From Holophagales bacterium (lineage in GTDB: Bacteria > Acidobacteriota > Thermoanaerobaculia > Multivoradales > Multivoraceae), in assembly GCA_009843505.1 (NCBI GenBank), contig VYDI01000034.1, forward strand, positions 124,001 to 188,000: a stretch of 64,000 bases of DNA, in the 5' to 3' direction. Below, in pieces: positions 24,177-32,615 of the stretch. Position 1 is the stretch's first letter, and each line of letters opens with the position of its first letter. The notes below the pieces were generated by a model, which was not told the origin of the DNA, did not search any database, and worked only from the letters and a program-made list of their open reading frames with translations. A program made the position numbers and the translations under genes.

Positions 24177-24914
24177 CTAGCCGCTCTCCTCGCGATCGTA
24201 GAACCGCTTGTAGGAGGCCGTGCCCCCATCGCCGCCGAACTGGATCTGGTTCAGGACGATCAACTGGCCCTTCCTGTTGATGCTGTACTCCTGAATGAAG
24301 AGCGCCTCGCCGCGGCCGCGGTTCCTGGTCACCAGCTTCGCCTTCTTCCAGAAGGCCTGGATTTCGCGCCGCTCACCCACTTCGTACCACTCGCGATCCG
24401 TCTTGAGAACGAGGGACACCCCGCGAGAATCCGTGATCTGAACGCCACCGTCCAGCATGCGAATGCTGAGTGCCTCCGCACCGACGTCGGCGCCACGGCC
24501 GATCACCGGCGGGCCTCCCCGACCGCCACCGGGCCCGCCGGCACCAGGACCGCCGCCGCCTTGACCGGGCCCCGCACCGCCAGCGCCGGCGCCACCGGCA
24601 CCACCTCCAACAGCGCCGCCACCGCCGCGACGGCCGCCGCCGCCGCCACGCCCAACGTTGCCGCCACGTCCACTGAAGCCGCCGTCACCGCCGCCCCCAC
24701 GGGCGATTCTCATGCGCCGCATCGCCTGCCGCGGGTCGTCGCTCAACTCTTCGTTGAGGATCCACTTCCCACTGAGGTCCACCGACGGCGTACCTCCCCG
24801 CTGTGCCTCCGCGGACTCTCCAGTCGCGAGAGACACGACGACAGCCACCAACACGGCCGCCCCCACTTGCACCGTAGCCATCAGCGTTGAACGAACTGTT
24901 CGCACGTATGTCAT
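24177..24914 (-). CDS. Exported glycine-rich protein, unknown function
   Basis: This 245-residue protein has a signal peptide (VGAAVLVAVVVSLATGESAEA) followed by VDLSGKWILNEELSDDP, a lipocalin-like opening seen in secreted proteins. Residues about 72-140 are a low-complexity tract of Gly with Arg, Ala and Pro. The C-terminal part (IRMLDGGVQITDSRGVSLVL, REWYEVGERREIQAFWKKAK) looks like beta-strands of a small barrel. The gene ends in a run reading KRFYDREESG. I do not recognise it further. It is transcribed toward the acyl-CoA dehydrogenase stop. Confidence 0.65.
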   Translation of the reverse strand: MTYVRTVRSTLMATVQVGAAVLVAVVVSLATGESAEAQRGGTPSVDLSGKWILNEELSDDPRQAMRRMRIARGGGGDGGFSGRGGNVGRGGGGGRRGGGGAVGGGAGGAGAGGAGPGQGGGGPGAGGPGGGRGGPPVIGRGADVGAEALSIRMLDGGVQITDSRGVSLVLKTDREWYEVGERREIQAFWKKAKLVTRNRGRGEALFIQEYSINRKGQLIVLNQIQFGGDGGTASYKRFYDREESG

Positions 24915-24962
24915 GGCGATGCCTCCCTCTGTGGCTCTCTTCCCTAGCTTAGCGTCCAGGGA

Positions 24963-26333
24963 CTAGCTCGCGACCTCGCTCTCGCTGCCCGGAAACAGGA
25001 GACGGGCCATCTGGGTCTGGGAGCGGTGGACGAAGAGGATGACCTGGTCGTCGGGTCGGAGCATGTTGCTGCGCTCCGGCATGAACACCCGGTCGCCGCG
25101 CACGACCGCGCCGACGATCAGGCCGCGCGGGGCCTGCAGGTCGGCCAGCGTCGCGCCGGCCGCTGGACTCGCTTCGTGGATCACGCGCTGGACGACCTGC
25201 ACGGCGCCGTCGGCGAGAGTGACGAGGTTCGCCTTGTAGCCGTTGGCGACGAAGTTGCGAACGTGGTCGATCGCCAGCGAGTGCGGCGAAACGAGTTCCA
25301 CCTCCCCGACGCGCTTCCAGAGCCGGCTGGTCGTGTGGTGAATGAGCGCCACGACCCGGCGCACGCCGAGCTCCTGCGCAATGAGACCGGCCACGACGTT
25401 GCTGTCGTCGTGACTGGTGGCGGCGATCAGCACCTCCGCCCGCCCGAGGCCCTCGCTCTCCATCGTCGCGGCGTCGATCGGATCGCCGTGCAGCACTTCG
25501 ACATCGGGAAAGGACTGCGCGAAGAACTCGGCGCGGCGCCGGTCACGCTCGATCCAGCGAATGCGCTTGACCTCGTTCCGCAGCGCCTTGACCACCGCTA
25601 CAGCAGCCGGGCTGCCGCCGGCGATTGCCACGGTGCGGGGATGCTCGATCCGTGAGGCGAAGAGCTCCTCCACGTCGTGGGTCGACTGGGTGCGACAGAG
25701 CACCATGGCCAGATCACCGGGCGACGCGCGCAGGTCCGGCCCCGGGATCGAGAGTTCGTGCTCTCCATCGAAGTACCCGACGATGCGCGCGTCCTCGGGC
25801 AACGGCAGCTCGCTGAGCGGAAGGCGGGCAACCGTGCTGCCGATCTGGACCTGGATCGTGCGCAACTCGAACCGGCCCCGGGCCAGATAGTCGACCTCGT
25901 GCGTATGGTGGCCGAGCACGATGTTGAGGATCGCGTTCGTCGCCAGGCTCTGGGGCGAGAGGAGGAGATCGGCCCCGAACAGCCGCTCGTAGGAGCGGCG
26001 GTAGACGGTCAAGTCCTCGGACGTGTCGAGCCGCACGACGCAGCGTTTGGCGCCGAGGTTGCGCGCGATGACCGACGCCACCAGGTTTGCCTCCTCCGAG
26101 GAGGACGCGGCGATGAAGAGCTCCGCCCGATCGACGTTCGCCCGCTCCAGAATGGCCTGGTGGGCGCCGTTGCCGACCACGAACGCCGCGTCGAGTTCCT
26201 CCTCGATCCGCTCGCTCATGCCCGGGTCGAGGTCGATCAGGGTGAGGCTCCGCCCTTCCCGGCCGAAGGCCTCGGCGATGTGGAAACCCATGTCGCCGAT
26301 CCCCATCACGCAGAAGTGGCCGTTCGCACTCAC
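24963..26333 (-). CDS. TrkA-type NAD-binding potassium-uptake regulator
   Basis: A 456-residue protein with two tandem RCK units, each a Rossmann domain plus a C-terminal TrkA-C domain, as in TrkA. The first begins HFCVMGIGDMGFHIAEAF (GxGxxG); the second has TVAIAGGSPAAVAVVKAL. Each is followed by a regulatory domain (RTIQVQIGSTVARLPLSELP; RGLIVGAVVRGDRVF). It binds NAD(H) and gates a TrkH-like channel, although no channel gene is in the window. The start is GTG at 26333, just before VSANGHFC. The longer open frame upstream is antisense to the neighbouring gene and lacks support. Confidence 0.85.
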   Translation of the reverse strand: MSANGHFCVMGIGDMGFHIAEAFGREGRSLTLIDLDPGMSERIEEELDAAFVVGNGAHQAILERANVDRAELFIAASSSEEANLVASVIARNLGAKRCVVRLDTSEDLTVYRRSYERLFGADLLLSPQSLATNAILNIVLGHHTHEVDYLARGRFELRTIQVQIGSTVARLPLSELPLPEDARIVGYFDGEHELSIPGPDLRASPGDLAMVLCRTQSTHDVEELFASRIEHPRTVAIAGGSPAAVAVVKALRNEVKRIRWIERDRRRAEFFAQSFPDVEVLHGDPIDAATMESEGLGRAEVLIAATSHDDSNVVAGLIAQELGVRRVVALIHHTTSRLWKRVGEVELVSPHSLAIDHVRNFVANGYKANLVTLADGAVQVVQRVIHEASPAAGATLADLQAPRGLIVGAVVRGDRVFMPERSNMLRPDDQVILFVHRSQTQMARLLFPGSESEVAS

Positions 26334-26450
26334 CGCCCGTCGAGCATAAGCGAACGGACGACATCGCCGTTGCCGGCAGGTCTGTCGCCGTCTGCTACGG
26401 TTGCCCCTTCCGCCCGCGACAGGGCCGTCCGCGGCGCCGGGTCGAACGAG

Positions 26451-26870
26451 ATGGCCGAACCGAAGACGAAGAAGAACGACGCCAGCGTCGAGGGATTCCT
26501 GACAGCCGTCGAGAACGAGAGGCGCCGCCAGGACAGCTTCGTCGTCCTCGAGATGATGAAGCGGATCACCGGAGAGGAACCGAAGATGTGGGGTTCCTCC
26601 ATCGTCGGCTTCGGCAGCTACCACTACCGGTACGCAAGCGGCCGCGAGGGCGACTGGCCGCGTATCGGCTTCTCGCCGCGCAAGCAGAGCCTGACGATCT
26701 ACGTGATGCCGGGCTTCTCGAGCTACGACGGCCTGCTGTCGCGACTCGGCAAGCACCGGACCGGCAAGTCCTGCCTCTACGTCAACAAGCTCGCCGACGT
26801 AGACATGGACGTGCTGGAGCAACTGATGCGCAGTTCTCTCGACGCGATGCGCGAGATGTATCCGGACTGA
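26451..26870 (+). CDS. DUF1801 domain protein
   Basis: A 139-residue protein matching the DUF1801/YdhG fold: MKRITGEEPKMWGSSIVGFGSYHYRY then SPRKQSLTIYVMPGFSSYDGLL, and KSCLYVNKLADVDMDVLEQLM near the end. This fold sits in many uncharacterised cytosolic proteins. ATG at 26451, without a clear Shine-Dalgarno. Eleven bases separate it from the enoyl-CoA hydratase gene, so they could be co-transcribed. Function unknown. Confidence 0.8.
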   Translation: MAEPKTKKNDASVEGFLTAVENERRRQDSFVVLEMMKRITGEEPKMWGSSIVGFGSYHYRYASGREGDWPRIGFSPRKQSLTIYVMPGFSSYDGLLSRLGKHRTGKSCLYVNKLADVDMDVLEQLMRSSLDAMREMYPD

Positions 26871-26881
26871 GAGAGGAAGGC

Positions 26882-27679
26882 ATGAGCTACGAACGGATCC
26901 TGCTCGAGCGGGACGGCAACCTCGCGATCGTTACGCTGAATCACCCGGAAGTGCTGAACGCTACTGACGGCCAGATGGTCGCGGAACTCAGCGACGCCGT
27001 CCTGCGCATCCGCGAACCGGAAAGCGGCGTGCGCGCCCTGCTGCTCACCGGCGCGGGCCGTGCCTTCTGTTCCGGGGCCAACCTCTCGGGTCGGGGCGAT
27101 CAGCCGCAGGGCGGCAGCAGGCCCACCGCCCGCGAGGGTCTGCGCAATAGCTACCACCCTCTCCTGCTCTCGCTCCGCGATCTCGACATGCCGATCGTCA
27201 CCGCGGTCCATGGCGCAGCGGCCGGCGTCGGCATGAGCTTCGCCCTGATCGGCGACCTGGTCTGCGCCTCGAAGCAGGCCTTCTTCCTGCAGGCGTTCGC
27301 CCGTATCGGACTCGTCCCCGACGGCGGCGCCACGTTCATGCTGCCGCGATTGATCGGCTGGCGCCGAGCGGTGGAACTCTCCATGCTCGCCGAGCGTCTG
27401 CCGGCCGACAAGGCGTTCGAGTGGGGCCTGATCAACCGGCTGTACGACGACCAGGAGTCCCTGATGGAGGGTGCCACGGAGCTGGCCCACCGCCTGGCCA
27501 ATGGTCCACGCTCCCTGGCGATGATCCGCAAGGCGTACTGGGCGACCTGGCAGAACGTCTACGAGCAGCAGCTCGACCTGGAAGCGCGGCTCCAGGCTGA
27601 AGCAGGCGCGACGGAAGACTCGCGCGAAGGCGTCCTCGCGTTCCTCGAGAAGCGACCCGCGGAGTTCAAGGGACGGTGA
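26882..27679 (+). CDS. Enoyl-CoA hydratase/isomerase (PaaG-like)
   Basis: A 265-residue crotonase. GRAFCSGANLSGRG and VHGAAAGVGMSFALIGDLV form the oxyanion hole and the loop. The second acidic position is FARIGLVPDGGATFMLPRL, where Asp replaces the usual Glu, as in PaaG-type isomerases (for example 1,2-epoxyphenylacetyl-CoA isomerase). The start ATG follows a GAGAGGAAGG ribosome-binding site. The stop overlaps the PQQ-dehydrogenase GTG (GTGA), so the two are translationally coupled. The pathway may be phenylacetyl-CoA-like catabolism, but other genes of that route are not seen here. Confidence 0.87.
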   Translation: MSYERILLERDGNLAIVTLNHPEVLNATDGQMVAELSDAVLRIREPESGVRALLLTGAGRAFCSGANLSGRGDQPQGGSRPTAREGLRNSYHPLLLSLRDLDMPIVTAVHGAAAGVGMSFALIGDLVCASKQAFFLQAFARIGLVPDGGATFMLPRLIGWRRAVELSMLAERLPADKAFEWGLINRLYDDQESLMEGATELAHRLANGPRSLAMIRKAYWATWQNVYEQQLDLEARLQAEAGATEDSREGVLAFLEKRPAEFKGR

Positions 27680-29637
27680 TCGGAGTGCTCGCCCGCACGG
27701 CCATCGTCGCAACTCTCTTGAGCGGAGCGGCCGTGGCGGCGCAGGAGACGATCGAGTGGCGCCACTACGCCGCCGACCGCGCCAGCACCAAGTATTCGCC
27801 GGCGGCGCAGGTCGACGCCTCGAACGTGTCGGAACTCGAGGTCGCCTGGCGCTGGGTCACACCCGACGGCCGGGTCGAAGCACAGACCCTGGCCGGCGAC
27901 CTCAAGGGCACGCCGCTGATGGTGAACGACGCGCTCTACGCCGTGTCGGCCATGAACCTCGTGAGCGCGGTCGACCCCACGACCGGCGAAGAGCTCTGGA
28001 CCTACGATCCGAAGGCCTACGAGCGCGGGATTCCAACCCACGGCGGCTTCACCCAGCGCGGCATCGAGTTCTGGGAGCACCGGGGCATGCAGCGGATCGT
28101 GCTGGTCACCGGCACCCACCAACTCGTGTCCCTGGACGCGAAGACGGGTAAACCCGACCTCGAGTTTGGCGAAGCGGGAATGGTCGACATGCGCGGCGAC
28201 ATCGGAAGGCCCGACCAGATGCGCGACACCGGTGCGAACTCGCCCGGCATCGTCTGCGGCGACACCGTCCTCATGGGCATGACGATCATGGACTTCGCCC
28301 TGACCCAGGAGATGCCGGCCGGCCACATCCGCGGCTACGACATCCGCACCGGCCGGAAGAAGTGGGTCTTCCATACCGTGCCCCAGGGCGACGAGCCCGG
28401 CGCCGAGACCTGGCACGACGAGTCATGGCGCTACTCGGGCAACACCAACGTGTGGTCGTGGATGAGCTGCGACGACGAGACGGGCTGGGTGTACTTCGGC
28501 ACCGGCACCCCGACGAGCGACTACTACGGCGGCCACCGCCACGGCGACAACCTCTACGCCGAGAGCCTGGTCGCCATCGACACCGCGACCGGCGAGAAGA
28601 AGTGGCACTTCCAGGCCGTGCGGCACGGGCTGTGGGACTATGACTTCCCCTGCGCGCCGATACTGCTGGACATCGTGGTCGACGGAAAGCGGATCGAGGC
28701 GGTGGCCCAGGTCAGCAAGCAGGCGTTCACCTATGTCTTCGACCGCAAGACCGGCGAGCCCGTGTGGCCGATCGAGGAGCGCAAGGTCCCCGAGAGCCTG
28801 GTTCCCGGGGAATGGACCGCGAGCACGCAGCCCTTCCCCACGAAACCGCCGCCGTTCGACCGGCAGGGCGTGCGCGAAAGCGATCTGATCGACTTCACGC
28901 CGGAGCTCAAGGCGAAGGCGGTCGAGCTCTACCGGAAGACGCTCCTGGGAGGTCCGATGTTCACGCCGCCGACCCTGTCCGGCGAGAACCGGAGGGTGAT
29001 GGCGCAACTCCCCGGCCAGGCCGGCGGCGCGAACTGGGGCGGCGCCGCCGTCGATCCGAACAGCGGAGTCCTGTTCGTGCCGTCGCAAACCCGGCTAGGC
29101 ACGATGGCGCTGATCCCACCGACCGAGCGCCAGCCTTCCGACCGCGACTACCTGCCGGCGTTCACGTTCCCCGCCGGCCCGGAAGGTCTGCCGCTTGTCA
29201 AACCCCCCTGGAGCCGTCTCACCGCGATCGACCTGAACCGTGGCGAGATCCTGTGGCAAACGCCGGTCGGCGACGGCCCCCGCGACCATCCCGCGCTTGC
29301 CGGTCTGGACCTGGGACGACTCGGCGCCTGGCCGCTCGCCGGTCTCACGCCGGGCTGGCCGATGGTGACCGCCACGCTCGTGTTCGTCGTCACCAGCGAG
29401 CAGGTGCCCGGTACGTATCAGGAGGGGCCCGGTGGGTTCGCGTCCCGCGGCCCGTCGACCGGTTTCCTCTATGCCTTTGACAAGGCGACCGGCGAAGAGG
29501 TGTGGCGAACCGAGCTGCCCGACACTCCTGGAGGCAGCCCGATGACCTACGTCAACTCGGGCCGACAGTTCATCGTCGTGCCGGTCGGCAACCGCGGCCA
29601 GGAGCACTCGCTCGTCGCGTACGCTCTGCCGCGGTAG
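27676..29637 (+). CDS. Exported PQQ-dependent dehydrogenase (quinoprotein glucose/alcohol-type)
   Basis: A 653-residue protein with a signal peptide (VLARTAIVATLLSGAAVAAQ). It is an eight-bladed PQQ propeller: EWRHYAADRASTKYSPAAQV, GTPLMVNDALYAVS, then the central DNLYAESLVAIDTATGEKKW and FQAVRHGLWDYDFP blade pattern. No heme CxxCH is seen, so electrons go to a separate partner. It resembles the periplasmic part of membrane glucose dehydrogenase or a related quinoprotein. GTG start. It ends in an 11-bp stem-loop that includes its stop codon. Confidence 0.87.
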   Translation: MIGVLARTAIVATLLSGAAVAAQETIEWRHYAADRASTKYSPAAQVDASNVSELEVAWRWVTPDGRVEAQTLAGDLKGTPLMVNDALYAVSAMNLVSAVDPTTGEELWTYDPKAYERGIPTHGGFTQRGIEFWEHRGMQRIVLVTGTHQLVSLDAKTGKPDLEFGEAGMVDMRGDIGRPDQMRDTGANSPGIVCGDTVLMGMTIMDFALTQEMPAGHIRGYDIRTGRKKWVFHTVPQGDEPGAETWHDESWRYSGNTNVWSWMSCDDETGWVYFGTGTPTSDYYGGHRHGDNLYAESLVAIDTATGEKKWHFQAVRHGLWDYDFPCAPILLDIVVDGKRIEAVAQVSKQAFTYVFDRKTGEPVWPIEERKVPESLVPGEWTASTQPFPTKPPPFDRQGVRESDLIDFTPELKAKAVELYRKTLLGGPMFTPPTLSGENRRVMAQLPGQAGGANWGGAAVDPNSGVLFVPSQTRLGTMALIPPTERQPSDRDYLPAFTFPAGPEGLPLVKPPWSRLTAIDLNRGEILWQTPVGDGPRDHPALAGLDLGRLGAWPLAGLTPGWPMVTATLVFVVTSEQVPGTYQEGPGGFASRGPSTGFLYAFDKATGEEVWRTELPDTPGGSPMTYVNSGRQFIVVPVGNRGQEHSLVAYALPR

Positions 29638-29648
29638 CGCGGCAGAGC
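29623..29648. terminator. Perfect 11-bp stem-loop over PQQ-dehydrogenase stop, convergent
   Basis: GCTCTGCCGCG (29623-29633) pairs with CGCGGCAGAGC (29638-29648) around GTAG, which contains the TAG stop. The nitroreductase gene ends at 29652 on the other strand, so this could terminate both. The same CGCGGCAGA sequence occurs again at 31791. Confidence 0.55.
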
Positions 29649-29651
29649 CGG

Positions 29652-30332
29652 TCAACGACGCTTCGACAGGCGGGCCCCCGGAGGATCGTTGATCCACTGG
29701 GCGCCCTGTGCCCAGCTGTCATCGAACACCGTGTCCCGGATCGGCAATCGGCGCAGCGGGCCGTGGCGCCCCAGCGGCCGGCCGATGGTGATCGTCAGCG
29801 ACAGCTCGACGTTGTCCGGAATCTCCAGGATCTCGCGCAGTTCGTCCGCCACCGCGTGGTGCCAGCCGCTATAGCAGGCGCCGTAGCCCAGCGCCCGCGC
29901 CATGAGGAACAGGTTCTGGCACGCCGGGAAGACGGACGCGCCCTCCGAGTGAGTCAGCGCCCGGTAGCGGACGTAGCAGGCGATGACGATCGCCGGGATC
30001 TGCTCGAAGTGGTCGACGTAGTGCTGAATCGCACGGTTGACTCTCGACTTCGGCGAGTTCGGATCGGCGGCCGATCCGCGATTCCAGCCCTCCTGCTCCG
30101 TCTTCCGCGCCCAGCCGCGACGGAACGACTCGCCCAGCAACCGGCGGGCCCGCCGCGCCCGCGGGCCATCCCGCAGGACAATGAAGCGGAAGGGCTGGCG
30201 GTTCGTGCCGGACGGCGCCCGGCTGGCGGCGTAGAGAATCCGCGCCAGGTCTTCGTCGGGAATCCGCTCGGGGCTGTAGCGCCGCACGGAGCGCGCGGTG
30301 GAAAGCAGTTCGAGGAAGTCGTCGGCGTCCAT
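29652..30332 (-). CDS. Nitroreductase family protein
   Basis: This 226-residue FMN-dependent oxidoreductase has the motif LLSTARSVRRYSPERIPDED, then AASRAPSGTNRQPFRFIVLRD, and ALGYGACYSGWHHAVADELREIL, which are standard nitroreductase features. It probably uses NAD(P)H with FMN as prosthetic group. Substrate not known. ATG at 30332. It ends opposite the PQQ-dehydrogenase gene. Confidence 0.88.
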   Translation of the reverse strand: MDADDFLELLSTARSVRRYSPERIPDEDLARILYAASRAPSGTNRQPFRFIVLRDGPRARRARRLLGESFRRGWARKTEQEGWNRGSAADPNSPKSRVNRAIQHYVDHFEQIPAIVIACYVRYRALTHSEGASVFPACQNLFLMARALGYGACYSGWHHAVADELREILEIPDNVELSLTITIGRPLGRHGPLRRLPIRDTVFDDSWAQGAQWINDPPGARLSKRR

Positions 30333-30458
30333 GGGACGTAACCATTTCTCACCCGCGAAGCCCGCGTCAAGCGATAGGATCGACCGGTTCCCCCAACTCC
30401 TGACTCACTGTGACGCGGCCACCCGCGCGTGCGGCGCCAACCTAGAGGAACCCCGACG

Positions 30459-31790
30459 ATGCAGAAAACCAGCCGTAGTGTTCTCCTCCTGGCCATGCTC
30501 CTGGTCGCCTCCGCGGCGTTCGCCCAGCGCAGCCAACTGGAACTGCAGGTGGTCGACATGGCCGGCGCCGAGCTGGGCCCGGTGAACGTGACCGTCTTTG
30601 CCCCCACGGGCGAGATCGTCGTCCAGGACGCCACCCGCAAGAACGGCCGCCTGCGGATCCGTCTGGTGCCGGCCGAAGCGCCGTACAGGCTGCTGCTGCA
30701 GAAAGACGGCTACCCGGACCGTGAGCTCGAGGTGGAGATCCTCGACGGGAGTAGGGACCGATCGCTCACCGCTCAGCTCTGGGACGAAGAGACTGCCCGC
30801 AAGCAGCAGGCGGTCGACGCATTCAACGAAGGCATCGCGAAGATCCAGGCCGGCGACGCCGCCGGGGCCCTGCCCCTGTTCGAGAAAGCCGTGGAGATCG
30901 ACGCGACGATCGCCGCCGCCCATCGGACGATCGCGGCCATCCGGCACAATCTGGGGCAACTCGACGAGGCACTTGAACCTGCGAGGCGGTATCTCGAGAT
31001 GGAGGCGATGCCGCCCGACTTCGCGTCCATGTTCTTCGACATCTTCGCGGCCGCCGGCGATCCCAGGGCGGAAGAGGCGAAGCAGTTGGCGATCGAAGCA
31101 GGCATGGGTGCCGAGCTCGCTCCTGGCGTGTTCTCGCAAGGCGTTCAGGCGGTCCGGAGCGGCGACGAAGAGCGGGCGGTCGAGCTCTTCCGCGAAGCGG
31201 CATCGCTCAACCCGAGACTCCACCAGGCCTACCGGAACATCGGCACGATCTACTTCAACAACGGGGACTTCGAGGAAGCCCTGGTGGAACTCGACCGCAC
31301 CCTGGAGCTCGACCCGCGGAACCAGGAAGCGCTGCGCATGAAGTACTTTTCCTTCGCCTCGCTCGGCAACCTCGAGGACTCCATCGAGGCGGGTAAGGCC
31401 TGGATCGCGGTCAACCCCACCGCCGGCAGGCAGGTGCAGTTCCAGGCCCAGCAGCTCTTCGACCAGGAAGCGTTCGGCAACGCGAAGCTGTACGACCAGT
31501 CGCTGATCGCCTGGGACGACAACCATCCGCGAGCCCACTTCCGGCTCGGCGTGGCCTACCGCCGCAGCGCCGACTCCGGCCCGGCCAGGGAACACCTGAC
31601 CAGATACCTGGAATCAGCGCCCGACGACGAAGACGTCGAGAGCCTGGCGAGGGCGCACTACGAACTCGGGATTCTCGCGGTGAACGCGAGCGATGCGGGC
31701 GCGGCCCGCGAGCACCTGAGCAAGTCGCTCGAACTCGATCCGGAAGGCGAGTTCGCTGACGTGGCGCGCGCGGCCCTCGACCAGTTGTAG
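30459..31790 (+). CDS. Exported TPR protein with carboxypeptidase-regulatory-like N-domain
   Basis: This 443-residue protein starts MQKTSRSVLLLAMLLVASAA, a signal peptide. Residues 26-100 resemble a CarboxypepD regulatory-like sandwich (LELQVVDMAGAELGPVNVTVF ... KNGRLRIRLV). Residues 115-440 are TPR repeats, including EEALVELDRTLELDPRNQEAL and ARAHYELGILAVNASDAGAA. It is probably a scaffold in the periplasm or outer membrane. GAGGA lies near the start (30446-30450). The last codon joins an inverted repeat. Confidence 0.82.
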   Translation: MQKTSRSVLLLAMLLVASAAFAQRSQLELQVVDMAGAELGPVNVTVFAPTGEIVVQDATRKNGRLRIRLVPAEAPYRLLLQKDGYPDRELEVEILDGSRDRSLTAQLWDEETARKQQAVDAFNEGIAKIQAGDAAGALPLFEKAVEIDATIAAAHRTIAAIRHNLGQLDEALEPARRYLEMEAMPPDFASMFFDIFAAAGDPRAEEAKQLAIEAGMGAELAPGVFSQGVQAVRSGDEERAVELFREAASLNPRLHQAYRNIGTIYFNNGDFEEALVELDRTLELDPRNQEALRMKYFSFASLGNLEDSIEAGKAWIAVNPTAGRQVQFQAQQLFDQEAFGNAKLYDQSLIAWDDNHPRAHFRLGVAYRRSADSGPAREHLTRYLESAPDDEDVESLARAHYELGILAVNASDAGAAREHLSKSLELDPEGEFADVARAALDQL

Positions 31791-31849
31791 CGCGGCAGAA
31801 GGTCCAGAAGCCGGCGCTTTCGCGCCCGCCTACCCAGTTTCTGCCGCGC
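31790..31849. terminator. Long inverted repeat between convergent TPR and sdhB genes
   Basis: GCGCGGCAGAA (31790-31800) and TTCTGCCGCGC (31839-31849) are perfect 11-bp arms. The 38-base interval contains a second small stem, GGCGC-TTTC-GCGCC. It lies between the TPR stop (31790) and the sdhB stop (31856), so it may form a branched bidirectional terminator. The first arm repeats the sequence at 29637. Confidence 0.5.
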
Positions 31850-31855
31850 AAGCTC

Positions 31856-32614
31856 CTAGGCGCGCGAACCGCCCGAGAACACCCGGAACAGCTTCTTCAG
31901 CGGGTCGTAGAACTCCGACACGACCCGTTCCTTGAGCGGGATGATCGCGTTGTCGGTGATCGTGATGTGCTCGGGGCAGACCTTGGTGCAACACTTCGTG
32001 ATGTTGCAGTAGCCGATCCCCTCGTCGCGCTTGAGCGACGCCAGCCGGTCCCTGGTGTCCAGGGGATGCATCTCGAGCGCCGCGTTGTAGACGAAGAAAC
32101 GGGGACCGACGAACTCGTCGTGCAGGTGGTGGTCCCGCAGCACGTGGCAGACGTCCTGGCACAGGAAGCACTCGATGCACTTGCGGAACTCCTGGACCCG
32201 CTCGACGTCCTCCTGGGCGATGCGCCAGGTGCCGTCCTCGGCGTCGGGCGGACGCGGCTCGAAGGGCTCGATCTTCTTCTTGACCTCGTAGTTCCAGGAC
32301 ACGTCGCAGACGAGGTCGCGGATCACGGGGAAGGCGCGCATCGGCTCGACGGTCACCGGACGGTCCGCCGGCAGGTCGCTCATCCGCGTCATGCACATGA
32401 GCCTGGGATTGCCGTTCACCTCCGCAGAGCAGGACCCGCACTTGCCGGCCTTGCAGTTCCAGCGCACGGCGAGATCGTTCGCCGATTCAGCCTGGATCTG
32501 GTGGACCGCGTCCAGGACCACCATGCCCTCCGTGACTTCCGTCGTGTAGTCCCGGTAGCCGCCCTCGCCTTCGGCGCCGTCCTGGCGCCAGATCCTGAAC
32601 TGCGTCGCGGCCAT
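31856..32614 (-). CDS. sdhB: Succinate dehydrogenase/fumarate reductase iron-sulfur subunit
   Basis: A 252-residue subunit carrying three clusters: [2Fe-2S] ligands in WNCKAGKCGSCSAEV plus a later Cys (LMCMTRM), [4Fe-4S] in CIECFLCQDVC, and the [3Fe-4S]/[4Fe-4S] set in CNITKCCTKVCPEHI. It passes electrons from SdhA to quinone. It follows sdhA with no gap beyond one base, and the three genes are ordered sdhC, sdhA, sdhB. Confidence 0.95.
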   Translation of the reverse strand: MAATQFRIWRQDGAEGEGGYRDYTTEVTEGMVVLDAVHQIQAESANDLAVRWNCKAGKCGSCSAEVNGNPRLMCMTRMSDLPADRPVTVEPMRAFPVIRDLVCDVSWNYEVKKKIEPFEPRPPDAEDGTWRIAQEDVERVQEFRKCIECFLCQDVCHVLRDHHLHDEFVGPRFFVYNAALEMHPLDTRDRLASLKRDEGIGYCNITKCCTKVCPEHITITDNAIIPLKERVVSEFYDPLKKLFRVFSGGSRA

Positions 32615-32615
32615 C

